A DNA stretch of 30,699 bases from JBDTNQ01 sp039933635. Its GTDB lineage: Bacteria; Acidobacteriota; Vicinamibacteria; Vicinamibacterales; SCN-69-37. Positions 8,650 through 15,587 of this stretch are shown in pieces. The DNA lies in assembly GCA_039933635.1 (NCBI GenBank), contig JBDTNQ010000048.1, positions 1 to 30,699 on the forward strand, read 5' to 3'. The number at the start of each line of letters is the position of its first letter. Positions within the stretch are counted from its first letter, which is position 1. Under the pieces are notes generated by a model. The model did no database searches and was not told the DNA's origin. It saw only the letters and a list, made by a program, of their open reading frames with translations. The translations under genes and the position numbers were made by a program.

Positions 8650-10383
8650 TCAGGCGTCGACTTCGACGTTCGTCAACGCGTGCGCCTGACACGCCAGGAT
8701 GAAGCCCTTGGCGCGGTCGCTGGTCGACAGCGCGTCCTGCACGTCCATGCGGACCTGCCCGGACACGAGCTGCGTTTTGCACTGTCCGCAGATGCCGGAC
8801 CGGCATTCAAACGGCAGATCAATGCCGTGTTCTTCGGCGGCTTCAAGGATCGTCTGTTCCGCCGTCACGTCAACCGTTGTTCCTGTGCGTCGAAACGCCA
8901 GACTGGCGGAAACGGCGTCGCGCACCGTCCCTCCATCCGCCGGTCCCGCCGTGGCGAGATCGCCCGTGGCGGCCTCGACGACATCCGGCCTCGAGACGAA
9001 CTCTTCCTGCCAGACGTCGGCGTCCGGCACGCCCATGCCGACGAGCGTCTGGCGCATGGCCGTCATCATGGGCGGGGGCCCGCAGACGAGCACCGGCCCG
9101 CAGGTCAGATTGGGAACGACGCTGGCGATGGCATCGCGCGTGATGTGGCCCCGCGGCCCGTTCCACGGCGTGTCGGGATCGGCCGACACCAACACCTGCG
9201 CATGAAGACGGGGAAACCGCGCTTGTAGGTACTCGAGCTCATCACGGAAGACCACGTCACGTACCGCACGGACGGAGAACAGCAGGTAGATCTCGCCGGG
9301 CCACCCCTGGTCCGTGAGGCTCCGCACGATCGACATCATTGGCGTGATGCCGATGCCGCCGGCGATGAGCACGACACGTCGCGGATCGGACGCCGCCCCG
9401 GCAAACAGGAACTTGCCGCCCGGCGCCGAGACCTTCACGCGCTGCCCTTCGCGCCAGTCGTCGTGCAAATGATGCGAGGCGTACCCGTTCGGCGTCCTCT
9501 TGACCGAGATCTCGCAGTAGTTGGCGCGCGTCGGTGCCGAGGCAATCGTGTACGAACGGTTCACGCGCTTGCCGTCAATCGTCAGCGCCAGGTTGAGATA
9601 CTGTCCGGCCACGTGCGTGAACGGCAGGGTCCCGCCGTCCACGGGCGTGAAACGGAATGTCTTCACGTCGTGCGACTCGTCGAAGATGCGTGAGAGCAGG
9701 AGCTCGCCGGACCAGAACGACCGTTTCGGCTTCACGGCCGGCGTCGCCGCCAGTCTCGTCCGGGCGACGCGGACCTCTGCGAGCAGCCCGACGTAGTGCG
9801 CGACGAGGCGGTACAGCAGGAGCAGGCCGATGATGGCCGCGAACGCGAGCGGCTGCCGCACGTCGGACTTCACCAGCAGGTAGTAGTGAAGGACGCCGGC
9901 GAGAGCAATGACATAGGAGAGGCGCTGGAGCCTCTTCCACCGCTTCGCCCCCAGCCGCTCGACCATGCTGTCGGTCGAGGTGAGGGCCAGCGGCATCATC
10001 AGCACAAGTGCCGTGGTGCCGAACCACAGATACTTCCGCATCACGATTTCGTTCACCGTGCTCGACACACTGTGCTGGCGATCGAACCAGAAGAAGATGA
10101 GGAAGTGCGTGGCCAGATAGACAAAGCCGATCACGCCCAGGTTGCGACGCATCGCGATGAGGCGATTCCACCCCGTCAGCGCGCGGAGCGGCGTCACCGC
10201 CAACGCCAGGACGATCAGGATCAGGCCGATCAAGCCCGTCGTGCGGATCGCGAAGTTGACCTCGTTCACGCCAAGCTGATGCCGTGTGGCGTCCCACAGC
10301 AGCAACACCGCCGGGACGCAGCAGTTGACGATGGCGAGCCGCTTGGCGAAGCGGGTGTCGATGAACGGCTCAGTAGTTGACAT
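8650..10383 (-). CDS. msrQ: MsrQ-like heme membrane subunit fused to NAD(P)H:FAD reductase and 2Fe-2S ferredoxin domains
   Basis: A 577-residue protein starting at the ATG at 10383, overlapping the msrP stop by 14 bp. Residues ~15-200 form an MsrQ/YedZ-type ferric-reductase-like membrane domain with about six helices. His93 (in ATHFLIFF) and His166 (in VLHYYLLVK) match heme-site histidines, but the His I expect in the 'LHxxVY' segment is Gln153 (RLQRLSY). Residues ~222-470 are a ferredoxin-NADP reductase module: RSYTIASAPT (FAD, ~276), GGIGITPM (~342) and CGPPPMM (~434, NAD(P)H). Residues ~495-577 are a plant-type 2Fe-2S domain with Cys527, Cys532, Cys535 and Cys565. Classical MsrQ is ~200 residues and takes electrons from separate flavin reductases; here the donor appears built in. 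It would pass electrons from cytoplasmic NAD(P)H across the membrane to MsrP. Confidence 0.88.
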   Translation of the reverse strand: MSTTEPFIDTRFAKRLAIVNCCVPAVLLLWDATRHQLGVNEVNFAIRTTGLIGLILIVLALAVTPLRALTGWNRLIAMRRNLGVIGFVYLATHFLIFFWFDRQHSVSSTVNEIVMRKYLWFGTTALVLMMPLALTSTDSMVERLGAKRWKRLQRLSYVIALAGVLHYYLLVKSDVRQPLAFAAIIGLLLLYRLVAHYVGLLAEVRVARTRLAATPAVKPKRSFWSGELLLSRIFDESHDVKTFRFTPVDGGTLPFTHVAGQYLNLALTIDGKRVNRSYTIASAPTRANYCEISVKRTPNGYASHHLHDDWREGQRVKVSAPGGKFLFAGAASDPRRVVLIAGGIGITPMMSIVRSLTDQGWPGEIYLLFSVRAVRDVVFRDELEYLQARFPRLHAQVLVSADPDTPWNGPRGHITRDAIASVVPNLTCGPVLVCGPPPMMTAMRQTLVGMGVPDADVWQEEFVSRPDVVEAATGDLATAGPADGGTVRDAVSASLAFRRTGTTVDVTAEQTILEAAEEHGIDLPFECRSGICGQCKTQLVSGQVRMDVQDALSTSDRAKGFILACQAHALTNVEVDA

Positions 10384-11332
10384 CGAGATCCATGCCCGCG
10401 TAAAGACTCGCAACCTCGTCGGCGTACCCGTTGAACATCAGGGTCGGGCGCCGGCCGGACTCACCGATGCGCTGCTCGGTGGCCTGGCTCCACCGCGGGT
10501 GATCGTGATTCGGATTCACGTTGGCGTAGAAGCCGTATTCAGACGATGCCGTGATGTTCCAGGTGCTCGGCGGCTGCGTGGGAACCAGGGTGATCTTCAC
10601 GATCGACTTGATGCCCTTGAAGCCGTACTTCCACGGCGTCACCAGCCGGACCGGGGCGCCATCCTGCGGCGGCAACTCTTCGCCGTAGAGACCCGTCGCG
10701 AGGAGCGCCAGCGGATGCATGGCTTCATCGATCCGCAACCCTTCGACGTACGGCCACTCGAGGACGCCGGTCTTCTGCCCGGGCATGCGCGCGGGATCAT
10801 GCAGCGTCTCGAAGGCGACGAACTTCGCATCCGCTGTCGGTTCGACCGCGGCGAGCAGCTTCGAGAGCGAGTAGCCCGCCCACGGAATCACCATCGACCA
10901 CGCTTCCACGCAGCGCATGCGATAGACCCGTTCCTCGGGCGGACTGAGCCGCCGCAGGTCATCCATGTCGAACACGCGCGGCTTGTGCACCAGCCCGCCC
11001 ACGGTCACCGTCCAGCCCGCGGTGGCAAATCCCGCCGCTGCCGGCGCCACGGCGTCCTTGTCGGTCGAGAACTCGTAGAAGTTGTTGTAGTTGAGAATCG
11101 AGGTGCGCGGTGTCAGCGCTTCGTCGACCCAATAGCCATTTTCATGTGGCGCCGTGATGAGGCCGCCGATCGCGGGCATCTCGGAGGCATCCAGCGAGAC
11201 GCGATTCAACGATCGATACAGCAGGCCGGTCCCGGCGGCGGTCGCAGCCAGCAGTCCGGCACGCATGAAGGCGCGGCGGTTCAGGTAGACGTGACGCGGG
11301 GTGAGTTCGCTCGACGGAATCAGGGACGGCAT
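10370..11332 (-). CDS. msrP: Protein-methionine-sulfoxide reductase catalytic subunit MsrP
   Basis: A 320-residue molybdopterin enzyme that repairs oxidised methionine residues in periplasmic proteins. The N-terminus carries a Tat signal (NRRAFMRAGLLAATAAGTG, twin Arg 19-20). The mature part shows GLITAPHENGYWVDE, NNFYEFSTDKDAV and YRMRCVEAWSMVIPW, in which Cys141 should ligate molybdenum, then LRLVTPWKYGFKGIKSI-type residues (here VRLVTPWKYGFKGIKSIVKI). Length is normal for MsrP/YedY. A candidate SigF-type promoter lies 17 bp upstream of the ATG, giving a very short leader without a clear Shine-Dalgarno. The msrQ start overlaps its stop, as expected for a coupled pair. Confidence 0.94.
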   Translation of the reverse strand: MPSLIPSSELTPRHVYLNRRAFMRAGLLAATAAGTGLLYRSLNRVSLDASEMPAIGGLITAPHENGYWVDEALTPRTSILNYNNFYEFSTDKDAVAPAAAGFATAGWTVTVGGLVHKPRVFDMDDLRRLSPPEERVYRMRCVEAWSMVIPWAGYSLSKLLAAVEPTADAKFVAFETLHDPARMPGQKTGVLEWPYVEGLRIDEAMHPLALLATGLYGEELPPQDGAPVRLVTPWKYGFKGIKSIVKITLVPTQPPSTWNITASSEYGFYANVNPNHDHPRWSQATEQRIGESGRRPTLMFNGYADEVASLYAGMDLDVNY

Positions 11333-11348
11333 GGCTGCTGGTGAGTCC

Positions 11349-11374
11349 TACGCTCCAAACGTGACCGCGGTTAC
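11349..11374 (-). promoter_or_regulatory. Candidate SigF-type promoter of msrP (GTAACC-N16-CGTA)
   Basis: Reading the minus strand, GTAACC occupies 11374-11369 and CGTA occupies 11352-11349, with exactly 16 bases between. It sits in the 52-bp gap between the nrsF stop and the msrP ATG. The spacer sequence is unlike that of the two sites near sigF, so only the two boxes are shared. This is the arrangement I remember for Caulobacter SigF promoters (GTAACC and a CGAA-like -10). Confidence 0.7.
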
Positions 11375-11384
11375 GCTCGATTCG

Positions 11385-12026
11385 CTAAATTCGCGTGCGC
11401 CTCCGCAGCTGCGGCCACCCGACCAGGAATCCTGCGGACCCGACGATGGACGCGATCAGGATGTGCCCGACCAGCTGGTGTGGGGCGGTGTCGATCGGAC
11501 AGATCACCTGCGTCGCAGCGGACGCCACCGTCACGGCCGCGGTCGCCGCAATGCCCCCGGTCCACGCCGGCTGCAGGGGCGCGGCGCGACGAAGCATGGC
11601 GATCAGCGCCCCTCCGGAGACGGCGCTGAGGATGGCAATCTCGAGTGCGCAACCGGCGTGGAACAGGCGCCCACGGCCGGCGCCCGCGTTCGCCAATACC
11701 AGAAACCACACCAGCGGCCACGCCAGAGTGGCCGCGACCGCCAGGGCACGCTGGAGAGACGAGCGCCCGGCACCTGGGACGCTCAGCACAAACGCCGCGG
11801 CCGCGGATGAGAGGGTGGCGACGACCAACGCGAGGAGGGACACCACGAATGTCGGCCGCGTGACCGCCACGGCCAGATCGGCGCGCGGGCCGATCGCAAG
11901 CACGGCCACGGCGGCGAGCGCGGCGGCGAGGGCCAGCCACCGCAGCAGGCGGACGAACGGCGACGGCAGCGGCGTGACGGGCAGAGCCGACTTCGCGAGC
12001 TGGAGGATCAGTTCGTCAGTCTTCAC
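11385..12026 (-). CDS. nrsF: NrsF-type anti-sigma factor (DUF1109), six-helix membrane protein
   Basis: A 213-residue membrane protein with a short cytoplasmic N-terminus (MKTDELILQLAKSALPVTPL) and six hydrophobic segments, the form of NrsF/DUF1109 anti-sigma factors that hold a partner ECF sigma factor at the membrane. The protein has only two cysteines, Cys126 (FHAGCALE) and Cys176 (QVICPIDTAPHQLVGH). Both lie in the segments where NrsF proteins carry the pair of cysteines needed for stress sensing in Caulobacter. The ATG lies 11 bp inside the end of sigF, so the two are translationally coupled. The family call is from pattern and context and is strong. Confidence 0.9.
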   Translation of the reverse strand: MKTDELILQLAKSALPVTPLPSPFVRLLRWLALAAALAAVAVLAIGPRADLAVAVTRPTFVVSLLALVVATLSSAAAAFVLSVPGAGRSSLQRALAVAATLAWPLVWFLVLANAGAGRGRLFHAGCALEIAILSAVSGGALIAMLRRAAPLQPAWTGGIAATAAVTVASAATQVICPIDTAPHQLVGHILIASIVGSAGFLVGWPQLRRRTRI

Positions 12027-12570
12027 GACGCGGACCTCCGAGCAATCGTCGCAACGTGCGGTACCCGCGATGGGCGGTGACCTTCACGGCCGACTCCGTC
12101 ATCTTCGTGCGGCCGGCAATGTCCCGCACCGACTCGTCCCGGAATTTCAGGCCCTCGATGATGTCGCGCTGGCGCGCGGGCAATGACGCCAGGGCCGCGT
12201 GAATCGCCTGCACGTCGATGCCGTCATCGGGCGCCGGCGCTGACGATGCCTCGGGCAGCGAGTCGTCCGCAAGCTCCCGCGACCGCACGCGGCGCTCGCG
12301 CCGTAGGACGTCGATCAACCGGCTCGACGCAATGGCATAGAACCAGGGCGCGAAGGGACGCGCCGGATCGTAGGTCTGTCGCGCGCCGTGAATCGTCAGC
12401 AATGTTTCCTGCACCACGTCGTCAATCCAACCGACATCGCCGACGCGGGCGCGGGCGAAGCGCCGCGTGACCGACGTCAGCATCGCGAGCAACGAGGCGT
12501 ACGCGATCTGATCGCCCGCCTGAGCCAGTTGCATCCACTCCGAGGACTGGCGGCCCTGCTCGGGCGTCAC
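12016..12570 (-). CDS. sigF: ECF RNA polymerase sigma factor, SigF type
   Basis: A 184-residue ECF sigma factor with region 2 at ~10-85 (DDVVQETLLTIHGARQTYDP, then PWFYAIASSRLIDVLRRERR) and region 4 at ~118-180 (LPARQRDIIEGLKFRDESVR, then MTESAVKVTAHRGYRTLRRL). The pairing with NrsF indicates the SigF group (ECF16 as I remember it), which directs promoters for oxidative-stress and methionine-sulfoxide repair genes. The GTG at 12570 is supported by GGGAG at 12579-12583 and by a promoter that would start transcripts near 12590. An inner ATG at 12534 is a less likely alternative. The group number is from memory. Confidence 0.92.
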   Translation of the reverse strand: MTPEQGRQSSEWMQLAQAGDQIAYASLLAMLTSVTRRFARARVGDVGWIDDVVQETLLTIHGARQTYDPARPFAPWFYAIASSRLIDVLRRERRVRSRELADDSLPEASSAPAPDDGIDVQAIHAALASLPARQRDIIEGLKFRDESVRDIAGRTKMTESAVKVTAHRGYRTLRRLLGGPRRED

Positions 12571-12596
12571 GGCCTGGACTCCCGCTGAATAAACAC

Positions 12597-12622
12597 TACG
12601 GACGCCAGGGGTGGCTGGTTAC
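12597..12622 (-). promoter_or_regulatory. Candidate autoregulatory SigF-type promoter of sigF-nrsF
   Basis: On the minus strand GTAACC lies at 12622-12617 and CGTA at 12600-12597, 16 bases apart. Transcription would begin near 12590, leaving a leader of about 20 bases that carries GGGAG before the sigF GTG. The spacing of promoter, ribosome binding site and start codon is all self-consistent, which suggests SigF activates its own operon. Confidence 0.75.
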
Positions 12623-12681
12623 AGGCCGTGGGACGGGCAACGGCGGCGGCAAGACGCGAGGCCGGCCCTGTAACCAGCCAC
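12611..12681. repeat. 15-bp perfect inverted repeat framing two divergent promoters
   Basis: GTGGCTGGTTACAGG at 12611-12625 is exactly complementary to CCTGTAACCAGCCAC at 12667-12681, separated by 41 bp. Each arm contains one GTAACC -35-like box, so the repeat is best read as two copies of an extended promoter facing apart rather than as a hairpin. No transposon end or target duplication is visible. Confidence 0.85.
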
Positions 12682-12695
12682 AGGCCCGCTCCGTA
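12670..12695 (+). promoter_or_regulatory. Candidate SigF-type promoter facing the 26-codon ORF and the ClC gene
   Basis: GTAACC lies at 12670-12675 and CGTA at 12692-12695, again with 16 bases between. Transcripts would begin near 12702, just before an AAAGGA ribosome binding site and ATG at 12719. This is the mirror image of the sigF promoter and shares its first six spacer bases (AGCCAC). Confidence 0.72.
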
Positions 12696-12718
12696 ATGCC
12701 CGCGTGAAAGGAACGCAC

Positions 12719-12799
12719 ATGCGCATTTTACGCACGTTCGTGCTTGGCATCGCGCGGGCACCGTGGACGCCCAACCCGTCAGATCCTACCGGCGTCTAG
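12719..12799 (+). CDS. Putative 26-residue peptide in the leader of the ClC transcript
   Basis: A short frame encoding MRILRTFVLGIARAPW followed by TPNPSDPTGV. AAAGGA at 12707-12712 is six bases from the ATG, better placed than the site of most genes in the window, and the candidate SigF promoter sits just upstream. The N-terminus is basic and hydrophobic; the tail is Pro-rich. It uses TTA for Leu4, a rare codon in such GC-rich DNA. Related hypochlorite regulons encode a methionine-rich scavenger peptide (MrpX), but this one has only its initiator Met, so it is not MrpX. It may be a small membrane-active peptide, a leader controlling the downstream gene, or a chance frame. Confidence 0.45.
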   Translation: MRILRTFVLGIARAPWTPNPSDPTGV

Positions 12800-12864
12800 A
12801 TCCATAGAGGGGCCGGACGCTCGCTCATCTTCACGGACACAACGCTTGATACGCTAGTGGGTCC

Positions 12865-14286
12865 ATGACGATCCGCCAGAGACTTCGGCAGTTGCGCTCA
12901 GCGGCCTGGCGAGGCGAGCCCCCCCGACTCTCCGACGAAAGCCGGTGGTACACCGAGCACACGGCCCTTCTTGTCAGCACGCTGAAGTGGGCACTCCTGG
13001 GCGCCGTAGCCGGGCTCTGTGTCGGTTGGGGTACTCGCGTGTTCCTGTGGGCGATTCGCCGCGCTAGTGAAATCGCCGGCGCGTTGAGCGTGCACGGCGT
13101 GCCCGTCTACGCCGGGCTGCCGCTGGCATTGCCGATCTGCGTCTGGATCATCCGCACGTTTGCCGCCGACGCGCGTGGTCACGGAACTGAAGCCGTTATC
13201 GCCGCCGTGCACGAGCGATCGGGGCGCGTCGATTGGGCCGTCGCTCCCGTAAAGCTGGCGGCGACGGTGATCACGCTGGCATTTGGCGGCTCGGTCGGCA
13301 AGGAAGGACCGGCCGCGCAGATTGGCGCGGCGTTGACGAGTCTGTTCGCCGACATCTTCCGCCTGCGGGACGAGGACCGCAGACGTCTGGTGATTTGCGG
13401 CATCAGCGCAGGATTCGCGGCGGTTTTCGGGACACCCGTGTCCGGCGCCCTCTTCGGTATCGAAGTCCTGTATCTCGGACGGATCGACTATTCCGTCATC
13501 TTCCCTGCCCTGGTCGCCGGCATCGTCGCGCACCTCGCCTGCGGTGTCCAGCCGCCCTTCCCGACCATTCACGCGAGCCTTGCCGACAGCGGGCAGGTCA
13601 GGAGCATTCTGACCGCCATCGGTGCTGGCGCGATCTTCGGCCTGGTCGCGTGGGCGCTGATCGAGTCCCTCAGGTGGTGCGAGCGCGCGCTTCGTCCATT
13701 CGAACGCCATCCCTACTGGCTCGCGGCGGGAGGAGGCGCCGCGTTGGCGGCACTGTACGCCATCGCTGGCGGGATGTACTCGGGACTCGGCACGGACACG
13801 ATCGCAGCCGTGCTCGAAGGTGCGCCTGTCATCGCCGGCGCATTCCTGCTGAAGATTCTCGCCACGTCAATCACGCTCGAGACCGGTGGCAGCGGGGGCA
13901 TCGTGACGCCCATCTTTTTCATCGGCGCCACCAGTGGTGCCGCACTCGCTCCGCTGTTCGGCGTCTCGAGCGCGCTGCTCGGTGCGATGGGCCTCGTGGC
14001 GGTCCTGGCGGCCGCAGCGAACACGCCCATTGCCGCGGCGGTCATGGCCATGGAACTGCTTCCGGCACCGGATGGCGTCTACGCGGCGCTGGCCGCCGCA
14101 ACCGCGTTCCTGATGGTCGGACACCGCAGCGTCTATGCCAGTCAGAAACTGGGGCTGTCCAAGTCTGCGGCGCTCGAGTTGACGCTTGGAGGGGCCGTCG
14201 GCGATGTCGACCGCTCAGCCATGCGCGTCCGCAAAGGCAGCTTGACCGATCGAATCCATCGGATCGGCCGCGGCCCGCGGCCCTGA
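12865..14286 (+). CDS. ClC-family chloride channel or transporter
   Basis: A 473-residue inner-membrane anion transport protein. ClC hallmarks are GHGTEAV (~105-111, first anion-site loop), GGSVGKEGPAAQIGAAL with the gating Glu147 in GKEGP (~141-157), ALFGIEVLYLG (~195) and TGGSGGIVTPIFFIGATSGA in the second half, and SVYASQ near the C-terminus for the anion-site Tyr. By eye the internal proton glutamate of the E. coli exchanger (second Glu of IIEEM) is Val201 here (GIEVL), so this may be a channel or an exchanger with a different proton route. There are no CBS domains. It is divergent from sigF and may be co-regulated with it. Confidence 0.92.
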   Translation: MTIRQRLRQLRSAAWRGEPPRLSDESRWYTEHTALLVSTLKWALLGAVAGLCVGWGTRVFLWAIRRASEIAGALSVHGVPVYAGLPLALPICVWIIRTFAADARGHGTEAVIAAVHERSGRVDWAVAPVKLAATVITLAFGGSVGKEGPAAQIGAALTSLFADIFRLRDEDRRRLVICGISAGFAAVFGTPVSGALFGIEVLYLGRIDYSVIFPALVAGIVAHLACGVQPPFPTIHASLADSGQVRSILTAIGAGAIFGLVAWALIESLRWCERALRPFERHPYWLAAGGGAALAALYAIAGGMYSGLGTDTIAAVLEGAPVIAGAFLLKILATSITLETGGSGGIVTPIFFIGATSGAALAPLFGVSSALLGAMGLVAVLAAAANTPIAAAVMAMELLPAPDGVYAALAAATAFLMVGHRSVYASQKLGLSKSAALELTLGGAVGDVDRSAMRVRKGSLTDRIHRIGRGPRP

Positions 14287-14367
14287 CGCGGGCCCACCCG
14301 CGCGATCAGCGCGCCAGCAGCGCGACTGCCGTTGCACGCTCTCGGCTGGTCGGACTCAACGACGGAG

Positions 14368-14553
14368 TCAGCGCTGGCGGCGACGCTTCCACTCGGCGAA
14401 TTCGCCGTGCATGAGGTAGAGCGCGAAAAGGCAGAACGCGGCGGATGTCGCCTTGTGCTCCGGGAGCGTCACAATGGACGCGCCCATCACGGTGGCGGCG
14501 GCCCCAAACGCCGCCACGAGGTAGGCGCTTCCAGTCGGCTTGGCGAGCTGCAT
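14368..14553 (-). CDS. Small two-span membrane protein
   Basis: A 61-residue protein with two hydrophobic segments (TGSAYLVAAFGAAATVMGAS and ATSAAFCLFALYLMHGEF) and a basic tail ending in KRRRQR. The ATG at 14553 is chosen because the longer open frame upstream is the antisense of the AEC gene and has no protein character. It is divergent from that gene, with 66 bp between starts. No family is recognised. Confidence 0.6.
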   Translation of the reverse strand: MQLAKPTGSAYLVAAFGAAATVMGASIVTLPEHKATSAAFCLFALYLMHGEFAEWKRRRQR

Positions 14554-14619
14554 GGCGGCAGTATATGTTGCCCGTGACGATCGGGCCCTGCCACTCGAGC
14601 CGTTCAGCCAATCACCCTC

Positions 14620-15582
14620 ATGCTCTCCATCCTCGCGATCACCTTCCCCTTCTTCGCGCTCATCGCGGCCGGGTACGTGTGCGTCGTGTTGACGTGGATT
14701 CCCGTCGATGCCGTGCGCGCGCTGAATGCGTTCGTGCTCTACGTCGCGCTGCCCTGCATGCTGTTCAAGTTCAGTGCGGGACTCGACATGGGCACCCTGC
14801 TGAGCCAGCCGTTCCTCCCAATCTACGGCCTCGTCGGCATCGGGCTCTTCACGCTCCTGCTGCTCTTCGGCCGCATGCGCGGCATCGCATGGCGCAATCT
14901 CTCGTTCGCGGCCCTCGTCGGCGTGTTTCCAAACACCGGTTTCATCGGCGTGCCGCTCGCCGTGTCGATGCTGGGCTCTCGCGCGGCGACGCCAGCGATC
15001 GCCATCGTGCTGTTCGACATGATCGTGACCAGTTCCCTCTCCGTGGCCACGTCCACGCTCGATGGTCACGGATGGTCGAGCGCCGGCAAGGCCTCGGTGG
15101 CGGCGATTAGAGGCGTGTTTTCGAACCCCATGCTCTGGGCCATGCTCGCGGGCATCGCGATGGCGGTGATGCACGTGCGGCCAGGTCCCGTATGGCATCA
15201 GCCGATCTGGATGATGGCCGACGCCGCCACGCCGGTTGCGCTGTTCACCATCGGCGGCATCCTCGCGCGTTCGCGGATCGACAACACCACGCCACGTCCG
15301 CAGCACGCGTCCAGCGCCTTCGTGGTCGCCAAGCTCGGCCTGCACCCGTTCATGATGTGGGCCGCGGTGTGGACGGCGGTGAAGATGGGGTGGCAGATCG
15401 AGCGATGGGTCGCGCAGACCTTGATCCTGATGGCCGCTCTGCCCAGCGCCAGCAACGTGTCGTTTCTCGCGGACCGCATGGGCGGCGACGCGGCTTGGGT
15501 CGCCCGCGTGATTCTGTGGACGACAGTCGGCGCCTTCGCGACGTTGACGATGTGGGCGTGGTGGCTGGGGCCGGCGGCCTGA
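14620..15582 (+). CDS. AEC (auxin efflux carrier) family transporter
   Basis: A 320-residue inner-membrane transporter with about ten helices. It opens with MLSILAITFPFFALIAAGYV and carries the family motif GVFPNTGFIGVPLAVSMLG (~105-123), with the conserved Asn-x-Gly and Pro. The second half shows TPVALFTIGGILARS and LPSASNVSFLADRMGG, the mirrored helix break of the inverted repeat fold. Bacterial AEC proteins export or import small organic anions such as malate or malonate; nothing here fixes the substrate. It is convergent with the CAP lipoprotein, with 5 bp between the stops. Confidence 0.9.
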   Translation: MLSILAITFPFFALIAAGYVCVVLTWIPVDAVRALNAFVLYVALPCMLFKFSAGLDMGTLLSQPFLPIYGLVGIGLFTLLLLFGRMRGIAWRNLSFAALVGVFPNTGFIGVPLAVSMLGSRAATPAIAIVLFDMIVTSSLSVATSTLDGHGWSSAGKASVAAIRGVFSNPMLWAMLAGIAMAVMHVRPGPVWHQPIWMMADAATPVALFTIGGILARSRIDNTTPRPQHASSAFVVAKLGLHPFMMWAAVWTAVKMGWQIERWVAQTLILMAALPSASNVSFLADRMGGDAAWVARVILWTTVGAFATLTMWAWWLGPAA

Positions 15583-15587
15583 AAGGT

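Noticed and set aside
12611..12681. Reading the 15-bp inverted repeat as a terminator or transposon end
   Set aside because: The 41-bp loop, lack of a T-tract, and the presence of a complete promoter-like pair in each arm fit divergent promoters better. There is no transposase or target duplication nearby.
12719..12799. Calling the 26-codon ORF a methionine-rich scavenger peptide (MrpX)
   Set aside because: It contains only the initiator methionine, and the other frames of this interval are not Met-rich either.
12898..13710. A 270-codon minus-strand open frame within the ClC gene
   Set aside because: It is antisense to conserved ClC motifs and is rich in Arg, Asp and Gly in the way of shadow frames.
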